A stretch of DNA of 64,000 nt from Plotosus lineatus (GCA_024760905.1 CM045750.1:19468919-19532918), one strand, 5' to 3'; numbered from the stretch's first letter, positions 1 through 13,184 are shown. Numbers and translations: made by a program. Notes: a model not told the origin generated them from the sequence alone.

Positions 1-43
1 AACGCCTAACCCCATCACAGATACAAAAGACCTGCCCACTGCT

Positions 44-45
<2 letters not shown>

Positions 46-115
<70 letters not shown>

Positions 116-197
116 ATGATGATGATGATGACAGTTGTATTTCTTAAATAAAGTGAGACAAAAAATCTTAATAATAATAATAACAATAATAATAATA
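46..197. repeat. (TA)n microsatellite followed by (ATG)n and (ATA)n
   Basis: About 66 bp of pure TA dinucleotide, then short ATG/ATA triplet runs up to about 197. The flank at 1-45 (ACCTGCCCACTGCTCT) resembles the interior of the family D SINEs near 48.2 and 54.3 kb, so this may be a SINE-borne microsatellite. Confidence 0.9.
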
Positions 198-234
198 ATT
201 CTAGGCTTGTGGAAACTTCTGAGCTGCAGACACA

Positions 235-1190
235 TACCCCCTTAAGCTAGAAATAACTTGGGTGGGATGTACGAGGGTGGTAACCCTGACGATGTCAGAG
301 GGTGTCCAGGTCAATCAGTATGTGAAAACTGAGGGAGGGATTATAGAATGTCAATCAACAGGCAATGTTACATTTGTGTAGATCATGTGCACTGTGGATG
401 TGTCATGACATGGAAAAAGAGACAGACAGACCAAGGGGATATTCCACAATTACTTTCCTGTTATCATTTTGTTTTCTGTTCAACTAATTTATCCTGCCTT
501 TCTATTTGTATTAACTGAGGTATGAGCAACTATTATTTAACTCCATGGCCCTGAGTTGGCCATATATTTTGAAACTGGTCATAGTTTGTCCGTAGTATGG
601 CCATAGTTTTGAAACCGCCTGCACTGCTTAAATATCTGCAGGGTGCTGGCCATGAGGCTTAAATAGAGCACCTTATTGTAATTTTTTTTTTTTTTTTTTT
701 TGTTCTGCCTCCATAAATTTTCCCTTGGCTCCATCATGCATCTGCATACTGCCTATAATAGGTTGCATTAGGACTCACGACAGGTCCTTCATCCCTTTGC
801 AATGAGCCATCGCCTCTGTGCCTGACTTTATTTCCATGACTTTATGAAGCTGCTTAATTAAGTGGGCCATAAGATTATAGAGGGCTTGGAAAGCCTTATT
901 CTCCAGAAAATTATAGCAAACAGGAAGTCAATTCTTTTCAAAGCTAAGACTAACTTTTAATAGTTTCTCATACGTCTAGCTTTATTGTAGTATTATCTGG
1001 TTATGAAGCAAATCATATGGGAAAATGAGAATTATGCCGTCCTTAAGGAAGCATAAATCAAATCTAATGAAGACTTGAAATGCTTTACAGACACAAAGAT
1101 TCCTCAAACTCAAAAGTTTGACCAAAAGTTATTTTACTGCTTCATATCTCATGATGCTTAATATGTGTTTATTGTGTTCTGGGTGCTCAT
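235..1190. other. Unique AT-rich sequence, no gene seen
   Basis: I see no coding pattern and no recognised repeat apart from a poly-T run at about 680-701. Confidence 0.5.
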
Positions 1191-1196
1191 CCCTCA

Positions 1197-1541
1197 TTCA
1201 CTTATTTGCAAAACCATTTAATCTCACTAGGGTCTCAGAGACATTGGAGCCTATTTGAGCCGGCACTTGGGGAAGGCAGAGTACACTGGCAACAGCTCAC
1301 CAGACCATCACAGGTCAACACACACATTCATTCACATTAACTCTCAGGGTTGGCCTGGCACAAACAATTAGTTTAATGTGCGTTTGGACTGTGGGAGAAA
1401 ACTAGAATACCCAGAGGAAACCCATGTAAGCAAAGGGACAACATACAAACTCCACACAGAAATGCCGAAGTCTGAGAATTGAGCCCGGGACCTTCTTCCT
1501 GTAAGACCGAAGTGCTAAACACGAACTTCTGTGCTGCCCAT
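1197..1541 (-). mobile_element. Family C tRNA-derived SINE, diverged
   Basis: On the minus strand the tRNA-like head lies near 1541 and the body runs leftwards through the SINE signatures 'CTGTGTGGAGTTTGTATG' and 'CCCACAGTCCAAACGC' to a tail that matches AATCCTAATTAGG only loosely. Many substitutions mark it as old. Confidence 0.75.
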
Positions 1542-1978
1542 TCTTGGTGTTATTATGTGGAACTACATTTATTAAACACATACTGCATATAATATGGAGT
1601 TAATTCTACCACTCGGAAGTTGATTATTTGTTAATGATTGGTTGTCACATAATGTTTTTCTTTTCTTTTATAAAAGCAATTTGCTTGAACATGTTGTCGA
1701 CAAACCTCCACACCTTCTCCTGTTTCTGAGAACCCATTTCCCCTCTGTACGGTGACAGGACACTTTTCTTCTTTAATTAGCATATTTTTAATCTATTTAT
1801 CATCAGGTTAATGGGTGTGCCATGTCTGCCATGCAGGTCCCAATGAACGAGCTATTTAAATGAGAATTAATACAAGACTGTAATTTAAACTGCAATCAGA
1901 AGCACTGCATTATCAAACTGTCATCACGGAAAATGAATCAACAACATGTGGTCAATCAGTTTCAGGAATCAATTTCCA
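1542..1978. other. Unique AT-rich sequence
   Basis: No ORF or repeat. About 1760-1930 contains homeodomain-like TTAATTAG and TTTAAAT cores in balanced, non-repetitive sequence, so it could be conserved non-coding DNA. That is a guess until aligned. Confidence 0.35.
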
Positions 1979-2372
1979 TTTATTTAACTTCATTTTCCGA
2001 ACCTCTTGATCTTTTATTCAAATCAGAAGAATCTGGGACCCATTTCAGCTGACTCTGAGTGACGAGCACACCATGAACAGCATGCCCAACCATCAGATGT
2101 CCAACACACAACCATTCATACTTACATTCACAACTATGTACAATCAAGACTATCCAATTTGATTCAAGTGCATGTGTTTTTTTTTTTTTTTTTTTTTTTT
2201 TTTTGGACTTGAAGAGGGAACTGGAGTACTTGGAGAAAACCCACACAAGCATGGGGGGGGGGGGGGGGGGGGGGGGGGGCATGCAAACTCCTCACCGAAT
2301 CATTCTCACTCTCGAACACAGGGCCTTCTTGCTGGGAGGCAGAGATGCTAACTTCTCCACCAGCATGCTACT
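1979..2372 (-). mobile_element. Family C SINE, diverged, with internal poly-T and poly-G expansions
   Basis: Minus-strand family C copy: tail at about 1985 (TTCATTTTCCGAACC), body CCATTTCAGCTGACTCTGAG, head remnant GGCAGAGATGCTAAC at about 2338. Poly-T (2177-2204) and a run of about 27 G (2253-2279) have expanded inside it. Confidence 0.7.
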
Positions 2373-2438
2373 TCATTCCTTAATCTAACAATAATAGTCA
2401 AATTTACTATTCATTCAAAATATATATTTTAAGGAATA

Positions 2439-2944
2439 CAGGGATCCCTCACTTTCTGCGACTTCTCCCCCGCGACCGCTGAATTCTGCGAAGTAGGATC
2501 AACCCCCCACTGACTGACGTATACCTACATGTATATTTGTATATAATATCAATAAATACAAATCCAATGCTATAAATGCTTATAATAAACATTAAACATT
2601 CAAAAATGATGCAAAAGATGTAAATGAAATATAAATACTCACACATACTGATAAGCGCACACCCACATATGCACGCGCACTCAGATGCATATCTCACATT
2701 AAAAAATGTAAGTCGTTTGGTTGGGAGGTTTTGGGTTTTTTTTTTGTTTGTTTGTTTGGGTTTTTTGCATAGTTGGCCTTGTTTTTGTGGCATTTTCCTT
2801 AACTTTTCCCCTAATCTTCCTCAATTTCCTTATTTTTTTAATTCAATGAATATTAAAAAAACAAAACAAAAAACCAATCAAACAAAAAAAACACGATGCA
2901 CTGAAGCCACATGAATTGAAGCGCGGAGTAGCAAGGGATCCCTG
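2439..2944. mobile_element. Pogo/Tigger-like MITE, complete copy
   Basis: Begins CAGGGATCCCTCACTTTC and ends in the reverse complement GCAAGGGATCCCTG, with TA directly outside both ends (2437-2438, 2945-2946) as expected of the Tc1/mariner-pogo superfamily. The 506 bp interior (ACTGACGTATACCTAC, ATCAATAAATACA, TTTGTGGCATTTTCCTTAAC) has no transposase. It is the least interrupted reference copy of the nine in the window. Confidence 0.85.
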
Positions 2945-3633
2945 TAATTCATAAGAACTTATGTTTTAATTTCACCACAGAGTATTACATATTGAAAACT
3001 TAAAGGCGGAGAAGTAGCCCATTTTTTTTTTCTACTGAGGTGTGGGGGTAAACATAATAAAAAGTAATTCTGTCTGACGCGTTTATCAAGATGCACAGCA
3101 AAGCAAGTGAAAGGCAGTAAAATAAAGACTGCAACCCAATAATTAACTGCTTAATGTTATCTCCTTTTTTTTTTTTTTATATGTTTCTCCTTCCTGCATA
3201 AGGAGCTACATTTGTTTTGTGGAGATTACCATCAGCGCTACGAAACATGAAATTAATCTTTTCATTCCAATCTCAGGTTTATTATATGGCATGAAGCAAT
3301 GGTAAACAGGCCTATTCAGGTTCGCTCATGAGGAACATGGAGTAATGCAAACTTTTTTACAAGCGCTTCCTTTATAGCAGTCACTGACCTATGTTTGTTT
3401 CTGCGAGTTGAATTATTGGAATAAATACCTGCCTCCTGTTCTACAGCTCTCAGTGCATCATGCGGTAAATTACTGATCCCTATCTTTTCATTAGATAGGA
3501 ACGTCCGTGGAACACAGCATTTGTTCATTCCATGAAGATTTTTTTTCCCCCTTCAGGATATACACTAAAATCCAACATAATTTCTTCCTTCTACATTTTA
3601 AGGAGTCCAATAAGAAATTCCTGATTTTAATGG
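2945..3633. other. Unique sequence, no gene seen
   Basis: A 70-codon minus-strand ORF at 3316-3528 shows no recognisable domain and is within chance expectation. Confidence 0.5.
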
Positions 3634-3994
3634 GAGGGCAGTGGTGGCCTAGTGGTATAAGTGCTGGATCACTGATCCTAAGGTTGAGGGTTCAAGCCCC
3701 ACTCACCACAGGTTATCACCGCCTCCCACCCACCCACCCCCCAGTGCAGCTCACTGGGTTATCAAAGGCCAGCCATGTCTCTCACTGTCTATGGTGTGAG
3801 GTTCATGCAAAAGAACCATTGCCGACTTTTGACAAGAGTAGTTGCAAAGCCGACAGCATGTTACCACCCTGCGATGGCCTGGCGAGCTGTTCAAGGTGTA
3901 CTCTGCCCTTGCCCAGTGTCAGCAAGGATGGGCGTCAGCCTCCCCGTGACCTTAATTAGGATTAAGTAGTTACATACAATGAACTGATGATGAA
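3634..3994 (+). mobile_element. Family A tRNA-derived SINE with target-site duplication
   Basis: Starts with the pol III A-box-like TGGCCTAGTGGTATA, has B-box-like GGTTCAAGCCCC, a body reading CTGGGTTATCAAAGGC, and a tail TTAATTAGGATTAAG. The 13-bp duplication CTGATTTTAATGG flanks it (about 3621-3633 and 3995-4007), showing LINE-mediated retroposition. Confidence 0.9.
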
Positions 3995-4149
3995 CTGATT
4001 TTAATGGTTGAACCAACGTGGATTGATCCATAGCTAACCAAGGTTTGTACTGAATACAGAAAAGGATGCCATGGCATTGTAGCAGTTAGCACAGTCCCCC
4101 TAGAACAAGAATGTGAGAGGTTCAAGCCTTGTGGTCAAAAATGTTGTTA

Positions 4150-5743
4150 TCATAGCACAGAGACAGCACTTGTTATGGTGGTAAATGATCTATTGGTGGC
4201 CTCCAACCATGGCTGTGTCTCCCTGCTTGTGTTACTTGACCTTTGTGTAGCCTTTGCTACTATTACTCATATGATTCTCCTTGACAGATTAGAAAATGCT
4301 GATGGAGTTATGGGAACCACCCTCTCCTGGTTTAAATCTTATTTAACTGACCGTTATCAGTTTGTATATGTCAATGGAGATTTCTCTGTATGTTCTAATG
4401 TTCAGCTTAGTGTTTAACAAGGTTCTGTCCGAGGCCTGTTGCTATTTTCTCTCTATACATGCTCCCTTTGGGTAATATGATTCGTGATCATGGTATTTGC
4501 TTTCGTTGCTATGCTGGTGACACTCAGTTATATATTTCAGCAAAGCCAGATGAGAGGCATCAGCTTAATATAGTTGAAACATGCGTAAAGGACAATAAAC
4601 ACTCGACACTTACTAAGATCCTCCTATTAAACTCAGACAATACAGAAGTGCTTGTACTTGGATCTCAGGCAGGTAGGAATAAGGTTTCTGATGATGTAAT
4701 AAGTTTGAATGGTGTTTCAGTCTCATCATGTGTTGCAGTAAAGGTTCTTGATGCTGGTCTTCCATTAAAGACTCATGTAGAGAATATTACTTGAGTCGCC
4801 TTTTTTCATCTCATGAATATTGTTAAAATAAGAAATATGATGTCACTGAATGATATGGAAAAACTTGTTCATGCTTTTCTTACTTCAAGATTAGATTACT
4901 GTAATGCTTTACTGTCCGGTTGTTCTAACAGGTGCATAAACAAGCTCCAGTCCAGAATGCAGCAGCAGCGAGGGTCCTTACTAGAACCAAAACACACAAG
5001 AATATAACCCTGATCTTATTTACATTGCACTGGCTCCCAGATAAATTTAGAATCAAATATAAAATACTACTTTTAACCTACAAAGCAGTGGTCTCCAACC
5101 TTTGTTGTACCAGGGGCCTGTATATGTTTCCGCACACCTGTTAGAGTCTACTCTGTAGTCATGTTTTGGTGGCTGTCAACGCAGAAAACCCCACCTCACA
5201 AAGATATGTGGTTGGAAATGGAAGAAAGGCTTTCAGTGCTTCTGAAGCAATGTTAAAATCAATTGTTTTTGTTTTTTTTTTTAATAAGTTCCGGAAACTC
5301 AAATAAACAAACTATAATTTGTACCATGAAAGATTTTGTTTGTGGACCTGTATGAAATGATCCAGGGACCCAGACCGGTCCATGGCCCGGGGGTTGGGGA
5401 CCCCTGCTATACAGCATTTAATGATCTCACATCACATTATGTTCATGAACTTCTTGATCAAAAGGTGCCGGATGCTACGTGATACCTTGAATAATGAAAA
5501 CTACCGCAGGGGGGCGGAGCGTTCTCTTGCAAAGCCTCACAGTTATAGCATGATTTTCCAGTTCATGTTTGGCACTCAGACACAGTCTCTGTTTTTAAGA
5601 CGAGGCTGAATAAGAACTCTTTAAATTCTTTGATACTTTGTAAGGCACTACTTTTACTCTTTTACTCTGCAAAGCTGCTTTGCAACAATATCAATTGTAC
5701 AAAGCGGTATTCAAATAAAACTGAATTGAAATGAATTGAAAAT
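4150..5743 (+). mobile_element. L2-clade LINE, 5'-truncated, dead reverse transcriptase
   Basis: Translated pieces follow an L2 (Maui-type) reverse transcriptase in order: HSTETALVMVVNDLL (about 4152), LLDLCVAF in place of the usual LSAAFD, SWFKSYLTDRYQFVYVNG (about 4326), QGSV after an in-frame stop (about 4417), YAGDTQLYIS (about 4510), then LVHAFLTSRLDYCNALLSG (about 4862) and a TLHWLPDKFRI segment near 5025. The catalytic FADD/YADD box reads YAGD, so one of the two metal-binding aspartates is lost. Several frameshifts and stops break the frame. The 3' end reads GCTGCTTTGCAACAATATCA followed by AATAAAACTGAATTGAA repeats, the hallmark of fish L2. A hAT MITE splits it at 5086-5406. A SINE-head-like fragment (about 4070-4130) precedes the truncation point. 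Confidence 0.9.
5086..5406. mobile_element. hAT-type MITE inserted in the L2 LINE
   Basis: Terminal inverted repeats CAGTGGTCTCCAACC and GGTTGGGGACCCCTG. The flanking 8-bp sequences CTACAAAG and CTATACAG agree at 6 of 8 positions, a decayed hAT-type target duplication. 321 bp, no coding capacity. The 3' half has GGTCCATGGCCCGGGGG, typical of vertebrate hAT MITEs. Confidence 0.85.
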
Positions 5744-6490
5744 TCAAAGTGGCCTGCACAGAGTTCTGTCCTTCACCTCAATGAACACCACTGGAATGAA
5801 TTAGAACTCAAACTGTGCATGAGGCCATCTCACCTTCTCAATGCCTGCAGCTACGCTCCAAAATCTAGTGGTAAGTCTTCCCAGTAGAGTGAAAGTTATT
5901 ATAATATACATTTTGCAGAAATATCTGATCAAAATATGAATCTGGGACAATATATCAAAATATTAGCTTTTATTTGATATTTATTTTTGTAGTTAAACCA
6001 CCTAGAACTTGGCACAACCTAGATTTATGTATTTATTTATTTATTTATTACAGAACATTGCACCTTAGTTACACACATGCAAAAAATGTGAATTCAAAGA
6101 CACATCATTGTGCATTGTTGTCCCAATTTAGGTTCTTTATATGTCATTCCTTTACTCTTTAAATCTGCAGTTGTTTCTTCAGATCCAATAAAGGTTGTCA
6201 AAACAACTCTGGTCTGGTCTCGGAGGAAACGCAGTTTAATTTTTGTAGATCAATAATACTCGTCTATTCTTAGAATGCAAACTAATTTTTCTGCGAAATT
6301 CATTCCCATATACCCGTTCTCCTTAATGCAGGTGGACTGGCCCGCTTTTCCTTTTTTTTTTTTTCTTTTCTTCACTTAATATCACATTTTTATCATATTC
6401 TATATGCTTGGAACAACATAAATTCCATTGAAATCAAATCAGATTGTACAGAAAACTGTTTACCCCCCAGTGTTTTTATTTACAATTATA
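5744..6490. other. Unique AT-rich sequence
   Basis: No coding or repeat identity recognised beyond a (TATT)n run near 6030-6050 and poly-T near 6352. Confidence 0.5.
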
Positions 6491-6846
6491 GGGCAGTGGT
6501 GGTCTAGTCGTATAGGGCGCTGGATCGCTGATCCAAAGGTTGGGGGTTCGAGTCCCACTCTCCACAAGGTTGTCACTGTCCCCCCCAGTGCGGCTAACTG
6601 GGTTATCAAAGGCGGGCCATGTCTCTCACTGTCTATGGTGAGAGGCATGTAAAAGAACCATTGCTGACATTCGTAAGGAGGAGCTGCAAAGTCGTCAGCG
6701 TGTTTCTGTCCCTTGCTAAAAAGGGTTGTGACAGGAAGGGCATCCGACGTAAAAACCTCTGCCAAATCAAACATGCGAATCAAATGATTCTCTGTGGCGA
6801 CTCCCAAGTAAAAAAAAAGGGAAAAAGCCGAAAGGAAGACAGACAA
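6491..6846 (+). mobile_element. Family B tRNA-derived SINE
   Basis: Same tRNA head as family A (GGGCAGTGGTGGTCTAG, B box GGTTCGAGTCC), but after GTTTCTGTCCCTTGCTAAAA the body switches to GGAAGGGCATCCGACGTAAA and a tail ATGATTCTCTGTGGCGACTC...AAAGCCGAAAGGAAG. That tail matches the 3' end of the RTE-like LINE at 29.5-30.2 kb. Confidence 0.9.
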
Positions 6847-7545
6847 TAATACATGATACATATCTACTTTGATAAAAAAAAAATGTGGCAAATAATATGA
6901 TAATAAATAAATAATTAATTAATGAGATAGTCTGTTCCTTAAATGCCAGGTTTTAACATTTATCTTGTCTACTTTTAACTTTGATTATAGTCCACGTTTG
7001 TTGTCACATGGTTCTAAAAAAAAAAAAAAAACATGTTTTTCTTTGTATTTTCATGCTCCATATTCTCATCTATAGTTGTTATTTATTTCTAATATTTTGT
7101 GTTGATGATGGCAGAACAAAACCTCCCCTTTTTCCGAGTACAAGGCACTAAAATGCTTTCAAAAGAGTTCAGATCAGAACTCAGTGATGGCCAATTCATG
7201 TGTGAAAATGATTCATTTTGGTTCCTGAATCATTCTTCCAAAGTCTGAGCACAAACTTTACGTCCTTGCCAAAAGTTAAAAAAAAAACAAATAAAAACAA
7301 TTGATGGGTTAACCTGAAGCAACCACACATTATTGCACTGCCTTCAGAAGCAGGCAAAGTGCTCACAATCTAAGAGGGGATGCATCACTCCACACACTTC
7401 CTTTCTAAAGCCGAAACACACATTGCCCTGAAAGAGGGCAAAGGTGGACGGATCATATCACATGACCTTTTCCTATTATCCAACAGGTTACTCTTTCTGC
7501 TCCCTGGCAAATTAATTATTTTACAATTAGTTTCACTAAATTGAA

Positions 7546-7963
<418 letters not shown>

Positions 7964-8432
7964 CAGTGATGCCTCACTTTCCGTGGTTAATTGGGACCGA
8001 GCTCCCCACGCGACCATAGAAATCCACGAAGTAGGATAATCCCTCCCCTGACTGATGTATACGTACATGTATATGTGTATATAATATAAATGAATACATA
8101 TTTAATGCTATAAATGCTTATAATAACAATTAAACATTTAAAAAAAATAACATAATATGTAAATAGATTATAAACCCACACACATATAGATGGTATTGCA
8201 TGAGAAGAAAACGACACACATATATACACGCACACGCACGCGGGTGCACACACAGATGCAACAATGTAAGTAGTTTTGACAGGAGATTTTGGGTTGTTGT
8301 TGTTGTTTTTTTTTCTGTTTTGGTTTAGGTTTTTTAATATTTTATTTTATTATTTTATTTTATTTATTTTGCATAATTGGCATTGTTTTTGTGGCATTTT
8401 TTTTAACTTTTCCACCTATTATTTCTTAATTT

Positions 8433-8526
<94 letters not shown>

Positions 8527-8551
8527 ACATGAATTGTAGCGAGGATCCTTG
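7964..8551. mobile_element. Pogo/Tigger-like MITE with internal (AT)n expansion
   Basis: Ends CAGTGATGCCTCACTTTCCG and AGCGAGGATCCTTG with TA outside each. The interior follows the 2439 copy (ACTGATGTATACGTACATG, GCATAATTGGCATTG), then a pure AT run of about 86 bp (8438-8524) replaces part of its 3' region. Confidence 0.85.
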
Positions 8552-8720
8552 TATTTTAATACCACCACATTTCCTCAGTCGTGCTATCTGAACAACTTTA
8601 TTAAAGATAGAATAGTCCAAACATCACATTTTCAACAAAATTTCAAATTTAACATTCCAAATATCAAATACACTGAATATTACAGAAACAGAAATAAATA
8701 AATTGCATACAATAAGGGCC

Positions 8721-9129
<409 letters not shown>

Positions 9130-9344
9130 CAATTTTTACCCAATCAGTTCTCTGCCTTTTTGATGATGTTGTAATTATAATGACGAGATCAATTTAAATG
9201 TATAACCTCAAACTGAAGGTATATAGTAGTTAAAGTGTAGCATAATAATATATTACCTTCTCGCTGTGTGCCCCTGTCCTCAAATCATGGGCAACTATGC
9301 TAATTACCCACTCTTCGTACATTTGCTAATTCTGGTAAAATACA

Positions 9345-9590
9345 CCAACCACCCCCAGTGCAGCTAACTGGGTTATCAGAGGCCAGCCATGTCTCTCACT
9401 GTCTGTGGTGTGAGGTTCATGTATAAGAACCATTGCTGGCTATCGTCAAGAGTAGCTGCATAGCCGACATGTTTCTTCCCTGTGATAGCCTGGGAAGTAC
9501 TCTGCCCTTGCCCACAGTGGGCTGAGATGGACGTCAGCCTCACCGCGACCCTAATTAGGATTAAGTGGTTCAGAAAATGAATGAAATGAA
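9345..9590 (+). mobile_element. Family A SINE, 5'-truncated
   Basis: Begins in the body (CCCAGTGCAGCTAACTGGG) and continues to AATTAGGATTAAGTGGTTCA and the GAAAATGAATGAAATG tail. The tRNA head is missing. Confidence 0.85.
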
Positions 9591-9671
9591 AACATCAACA
9601 CAGTTACGTTCAATCTTGTTCATGATTTTAAAGGAAAACCCGAGTCATTGTCATAATGTGTCAACAGACCC

Positions 9672-10060
9672 ATTCATTCATTTTCTGAACTGGTTCATCC
9701 TAATTAGGGTCAAGAGGAGGCTGGCGCCCATCTCAGTTGACCATGGGTGAGGGCAGAGTACAACATGGACAGCTCATCACAGAACCAACACTCACACAAG
9801 CATTCATACCTAGGGGTGATTTGGAACAGCCCTTCCATTTACTTTGCATGTTTTTGGACTGTGGGAGTAAACCCATACAAGCTCGGGGAGAATATGCAAA
9901 GTTCACACAGAAACCACCGAGCTGGGAATCAAACCCAAGACCTTTGTGCTATGAAGTTGATGTGCTGTCAACCATGTCACCAGGATGCCTGCATCTTCTT
10001 GCTGTGTGACAGACATGCTAACCGCTACGTGGACGTGCTAACCACTGTGGTGTCTACAGG
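9672..10060 (-). mobile_element. Family C SINE with repeated head segment
   Basis: Minus-strand copy: tail CATTCATTTTCTGAAC at 9672, AATTAGGGTCAAGAGGAGG, AACAGCCCTTCC, then head elements. The head motif 'GACAGACATGCTAACC' appears again after a first head end near 9975, so the head is partly duplicated. Confidence 0.8.
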
Positions 10061-11730
10061 CCTTAAAGTATTATTCTATCATAGCAGTGGCTTTCATCTA
10101 CTTCCAACCTTTTCTGCTATTCTGCTCCTACTTCCTGTCCTCTAATTTTTTAAGGACAACACATTGTAATGCAGTGCTCAGGTTTAGGTTAATGCAAAGG
10201 CCATATAATGCAAATTCCTTTATACTCACAGTATTTTGAGAAACTGAGCATGTGGGAATATGCCAGTCCATTATTGGTGGTGAGCATGCCCTCGGATTGC
10301 GTGCTGATACAGCTGCAAAGTCAAATATACTTTAGGAAATTATGTATATGTCAGTCTGCCAAAGTATAACTTGTGTGATTGTTGCCGGTTGTTCACTCAA
10401 CATGAGTCACCATGGATCACATTCTTTTTCATTTCTTCTTTTATCTCATCACACACTATTTTGACATGTCCTATCTTGGATGCATAATTAATTCTCCAGA
10501 TAAATGTGATTGTTCCAAAGGAAATATCTGTCAGAAGACTTTAATTGTTTTGTCTGATCAGTTGGTACCTTATAATGAAACAGGTGTACAAACAACAAAA
10601 TCCATGTCTTTTAAGCTTCAGTACATTTTACTCCTAATCTGATGGCCAGTTTATTCAGGTGATAACATGGCAACTGGGTGTAGACGAACCAGATGGTCTT
10701 GGTTCAGTTCCAGTTACGAACACCACCATGGTTTAATTCCAAATAGGAAGCAATTTGTTCATTAAAATACACCTGCATAAAGTAAATCAGACATGCTGCA
10801 GTTAGAATTCCAGGGGGGGGGGGCACTACTGAGGGAAAACCAAAACAAAAGAACAAACAAACAAAAAAACAGTTGTGTACGGGTTATTTACCCCCCCCCC
10901 CCCCAAAGCAATGAGTAACATAAAATATTTTCAAATTATATTGTTTATATAATTACAGTTAGGTCCTTAAGGAGTTACAGCATAATGATTTTTGTAAATT
11001 TGTTGTTGTCTACCACAATCATTATGTAATTGAAGTGCATCTTTTTTTTTTTAGAATATTTTATTGTCAATGATGACCTGTAATCTGATGGTCTGTAAGG
11101 GTACATTTCCGCCTTTAAACTCTCCTTTTCCACATGATCGTATACCCATTTTCATTATTTTTATCATTTGTTGCAATCTTTCAAAATCCATTTAATAATT
11201 TGTATTCTGCAGAAAATGTTGCCGGCAACAATAGCGATATTCAGATATTTATCTAACAAATCAGATATGAACTAATTCACGTCTGTATAGAATAAATTAA
11301 GGTGCTTATACAGTTTATACACAACTCTATTTACATGCATCATAGAACGTGTGTGCTTGTACATATAGAAGAAACAATATTGTCCCATGCATTCATATGG
11401 GAATTAGTTTCATGTTGCCTACAGAGACATGAGATGATCAAGACATTTTAGATTACAATGTTGCCCCTGTAAGCAGAGTTATTGTTTGTTTTTATATTTG
11501 CACGGAAAAGAGTTTGTGGAAGCTTCTCTCGATTTTATTTTCATCTAAGTCAGTGTTGTTTTCATCTGTCCAAAAAAAAAAAAAATGTCCAGAACTAGGC
11601 AAACTTTCTAGCAATGTCTAATCTGACTTTACAGTTTTACCAGTCATTTGCTTCTTTAGATAAGGCCTCAGTATGTACCTTCATTAAAACATAAGTTGAC
11701 CTTCTCAAGAGTGTTCTTGAATTGGTGATG
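10061..11730. other. Unique AT-rich sequence, no gene seen
   Basis: 1.7 kb with only short G, C, T and A homopolymers (about 10812, 10891, 11041, 11571) and no recognisable repeat family. ORFs are short and without domains. Confidence 0.5.
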
Positions 11731-11731
11731 T

Positions 11732-11732
11732 G

Positions 11733-11768
<36 letters not shown>

Positions 11769-12246
11769 TTCATCTACCGCTTTCGGGTAGAAACCTCCAG
11801 ATTGTGATTTAAACTGTCCTGGAATTTAAAAGCATTCACGATGCCATGCACCCTAACAAGGTTCCCTGGACCCCTGGAATAGAAAAAGACACACAACATC
11901 ACCAATCCTGCCCCATACTTCACAATAGGCATGAGGTTCTTTTCTGCATACTCAACTTTTGTGTTCCGCCAGACCCACTTAGAGTGTTTGTTGCCAAAAA
12001 GCTCTATCTTGGTCTCATTGACTAAAGCACACAGTCAAGAGTCGAAGTCCCAGTACCGCTTAATAAACTACAGATGTTTGCGTTTATGATTGTGAGTGAG
12101 AAAGTTTTTTTTTTTTTTTCTTTTTTTGACTGGACATGCCTCCCAAAGAGCTTGTTCAAATGTTGGCGGTGCCAGGTAGTTGTTTAAGAGACTTTCAGAC
12201 CCCATTTGTTGTGATCCTTTAACAGTGAGCTTTGGAGAACATTATA
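11732..12246 (-). pseudogene. Tc1/mariner-like transposon relic
   Basis: After a poly-A run (11737-11766) the sequence follows a fish Tc1-like transposase on the minus strand. Shared stretches with the longer relic at 59.0-60.4 kb include CTCTATCTTGGTCTCAT, CCAGACCCACTT and CCCATTTGTTGTGATCC. No frame is open. The right side is cut by the TA-targeted Tigger end at 12247. Confidence 0.75.
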
Positions 12247-13046
12247 CAGTAGACCCTTGACTATCCGCAGTTTTGCTCACACGGTTTGAGTATTCGCGGA
12301 CTGCCAAGCAACTGACACATCACTCAAATTCAGCCAATGGCCTTCTCCTTCCTGCTGATTGGTTGAAATGATGTAACACCCCTTTTTCCTCATTTGTGCA
12401 CAAGTTTTCAAGAAGCATCTTTTTTTAGTGTATTTTAATTACCAGTTAAGCTGTATGATGCCACTCAAACACTGTGCGTCTTCTCTGGCTAAGCACTAGA
12501 AAAGGTTGGATGTCTCGGTTGGATGAAATGACCGTTTCCTCTGAAGTGCCTGAAGAGAAATAATCACTTGAAAGCACTCTAGTATTAAAGTCTTTTTCAA
12601 TCATTATTCCAGTACAGTACCCAAGTTTAATGTTTACAATGTTTGTGTGTGTGTGATTTTGTGTACTGCGGTGTAGCATGTTTATTGTTTTGTTTTGTTT
12701 ATCCAATTTATTATATTTCATGTTCTTTTATGTTCTTTTTGTTATGGTTTATGTTTGGGGGGGGACTTTGATTTTGACGGCTGTGTTCTCTAACTCGCTG
12801 CTCCGGCTGAGGGGCGTGGCTGAGCTGTTCCATGGCTTCTAAATTCTAAACATTAACTTAGGCACTGTACTGGAATAATAATTGAAAAAGACTTTAATAC
12901 TACAGCTTTACAACAGTTCAGATGATTATCTTCAGGCACTTCAGAGGAAACTGTCGTTTCATCAGGGAAAAGTCTTATTTCTTTGGAAGAGACGGTGCTT
13001 AGCCAGCGTTTGAGCGGCATCATAGAGTTTAACTGGATAATATATT
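12247..13046. mobile_element. Tigger-like element end carrying a 200-bp inverted repeat
   Basis: TA then CAGTAGACCCTTGACTATCC, a Tigger-like terminus (relatives read CAGGTATACCTCGG). From 12442 the sequence (CCAGTTAAGCTGTATGATGC) reappears inverted, ending CATAGAGTTTAACTGG at 13036. Arms are about 12442-12640 and 12842-13036, roughly 85% alike by eye, around a spacer of about 200 bp. No right-hand terminus was found. Confidence 0.6.
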
Positions 13047-13093
13047 ATACATATGAAATGAAAGCATATGCATACTGTATGTATGTATGTATA

Positions 13094-13097
<4 letters not shown>

Positions 13098-13146
<49 letters not shown>

Positions 13147-13184
13147 ATAAAAATGTTTAATAATGGTTTAATTAATAAATATGC

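Noticed and set aside
3316..3528. 70-codon minus-strand ORF with mixed composition
   Set aside because: No family recognised, no splice sites that make sense, not supported by neighbours.
6491..6580. tRNA gene at a SINE head (also at the other A, B and C heads)
   Set aside because: A and B boxes are present but the cloverleaf is not, and each is fused to a SINE body. They are SINE promoters.
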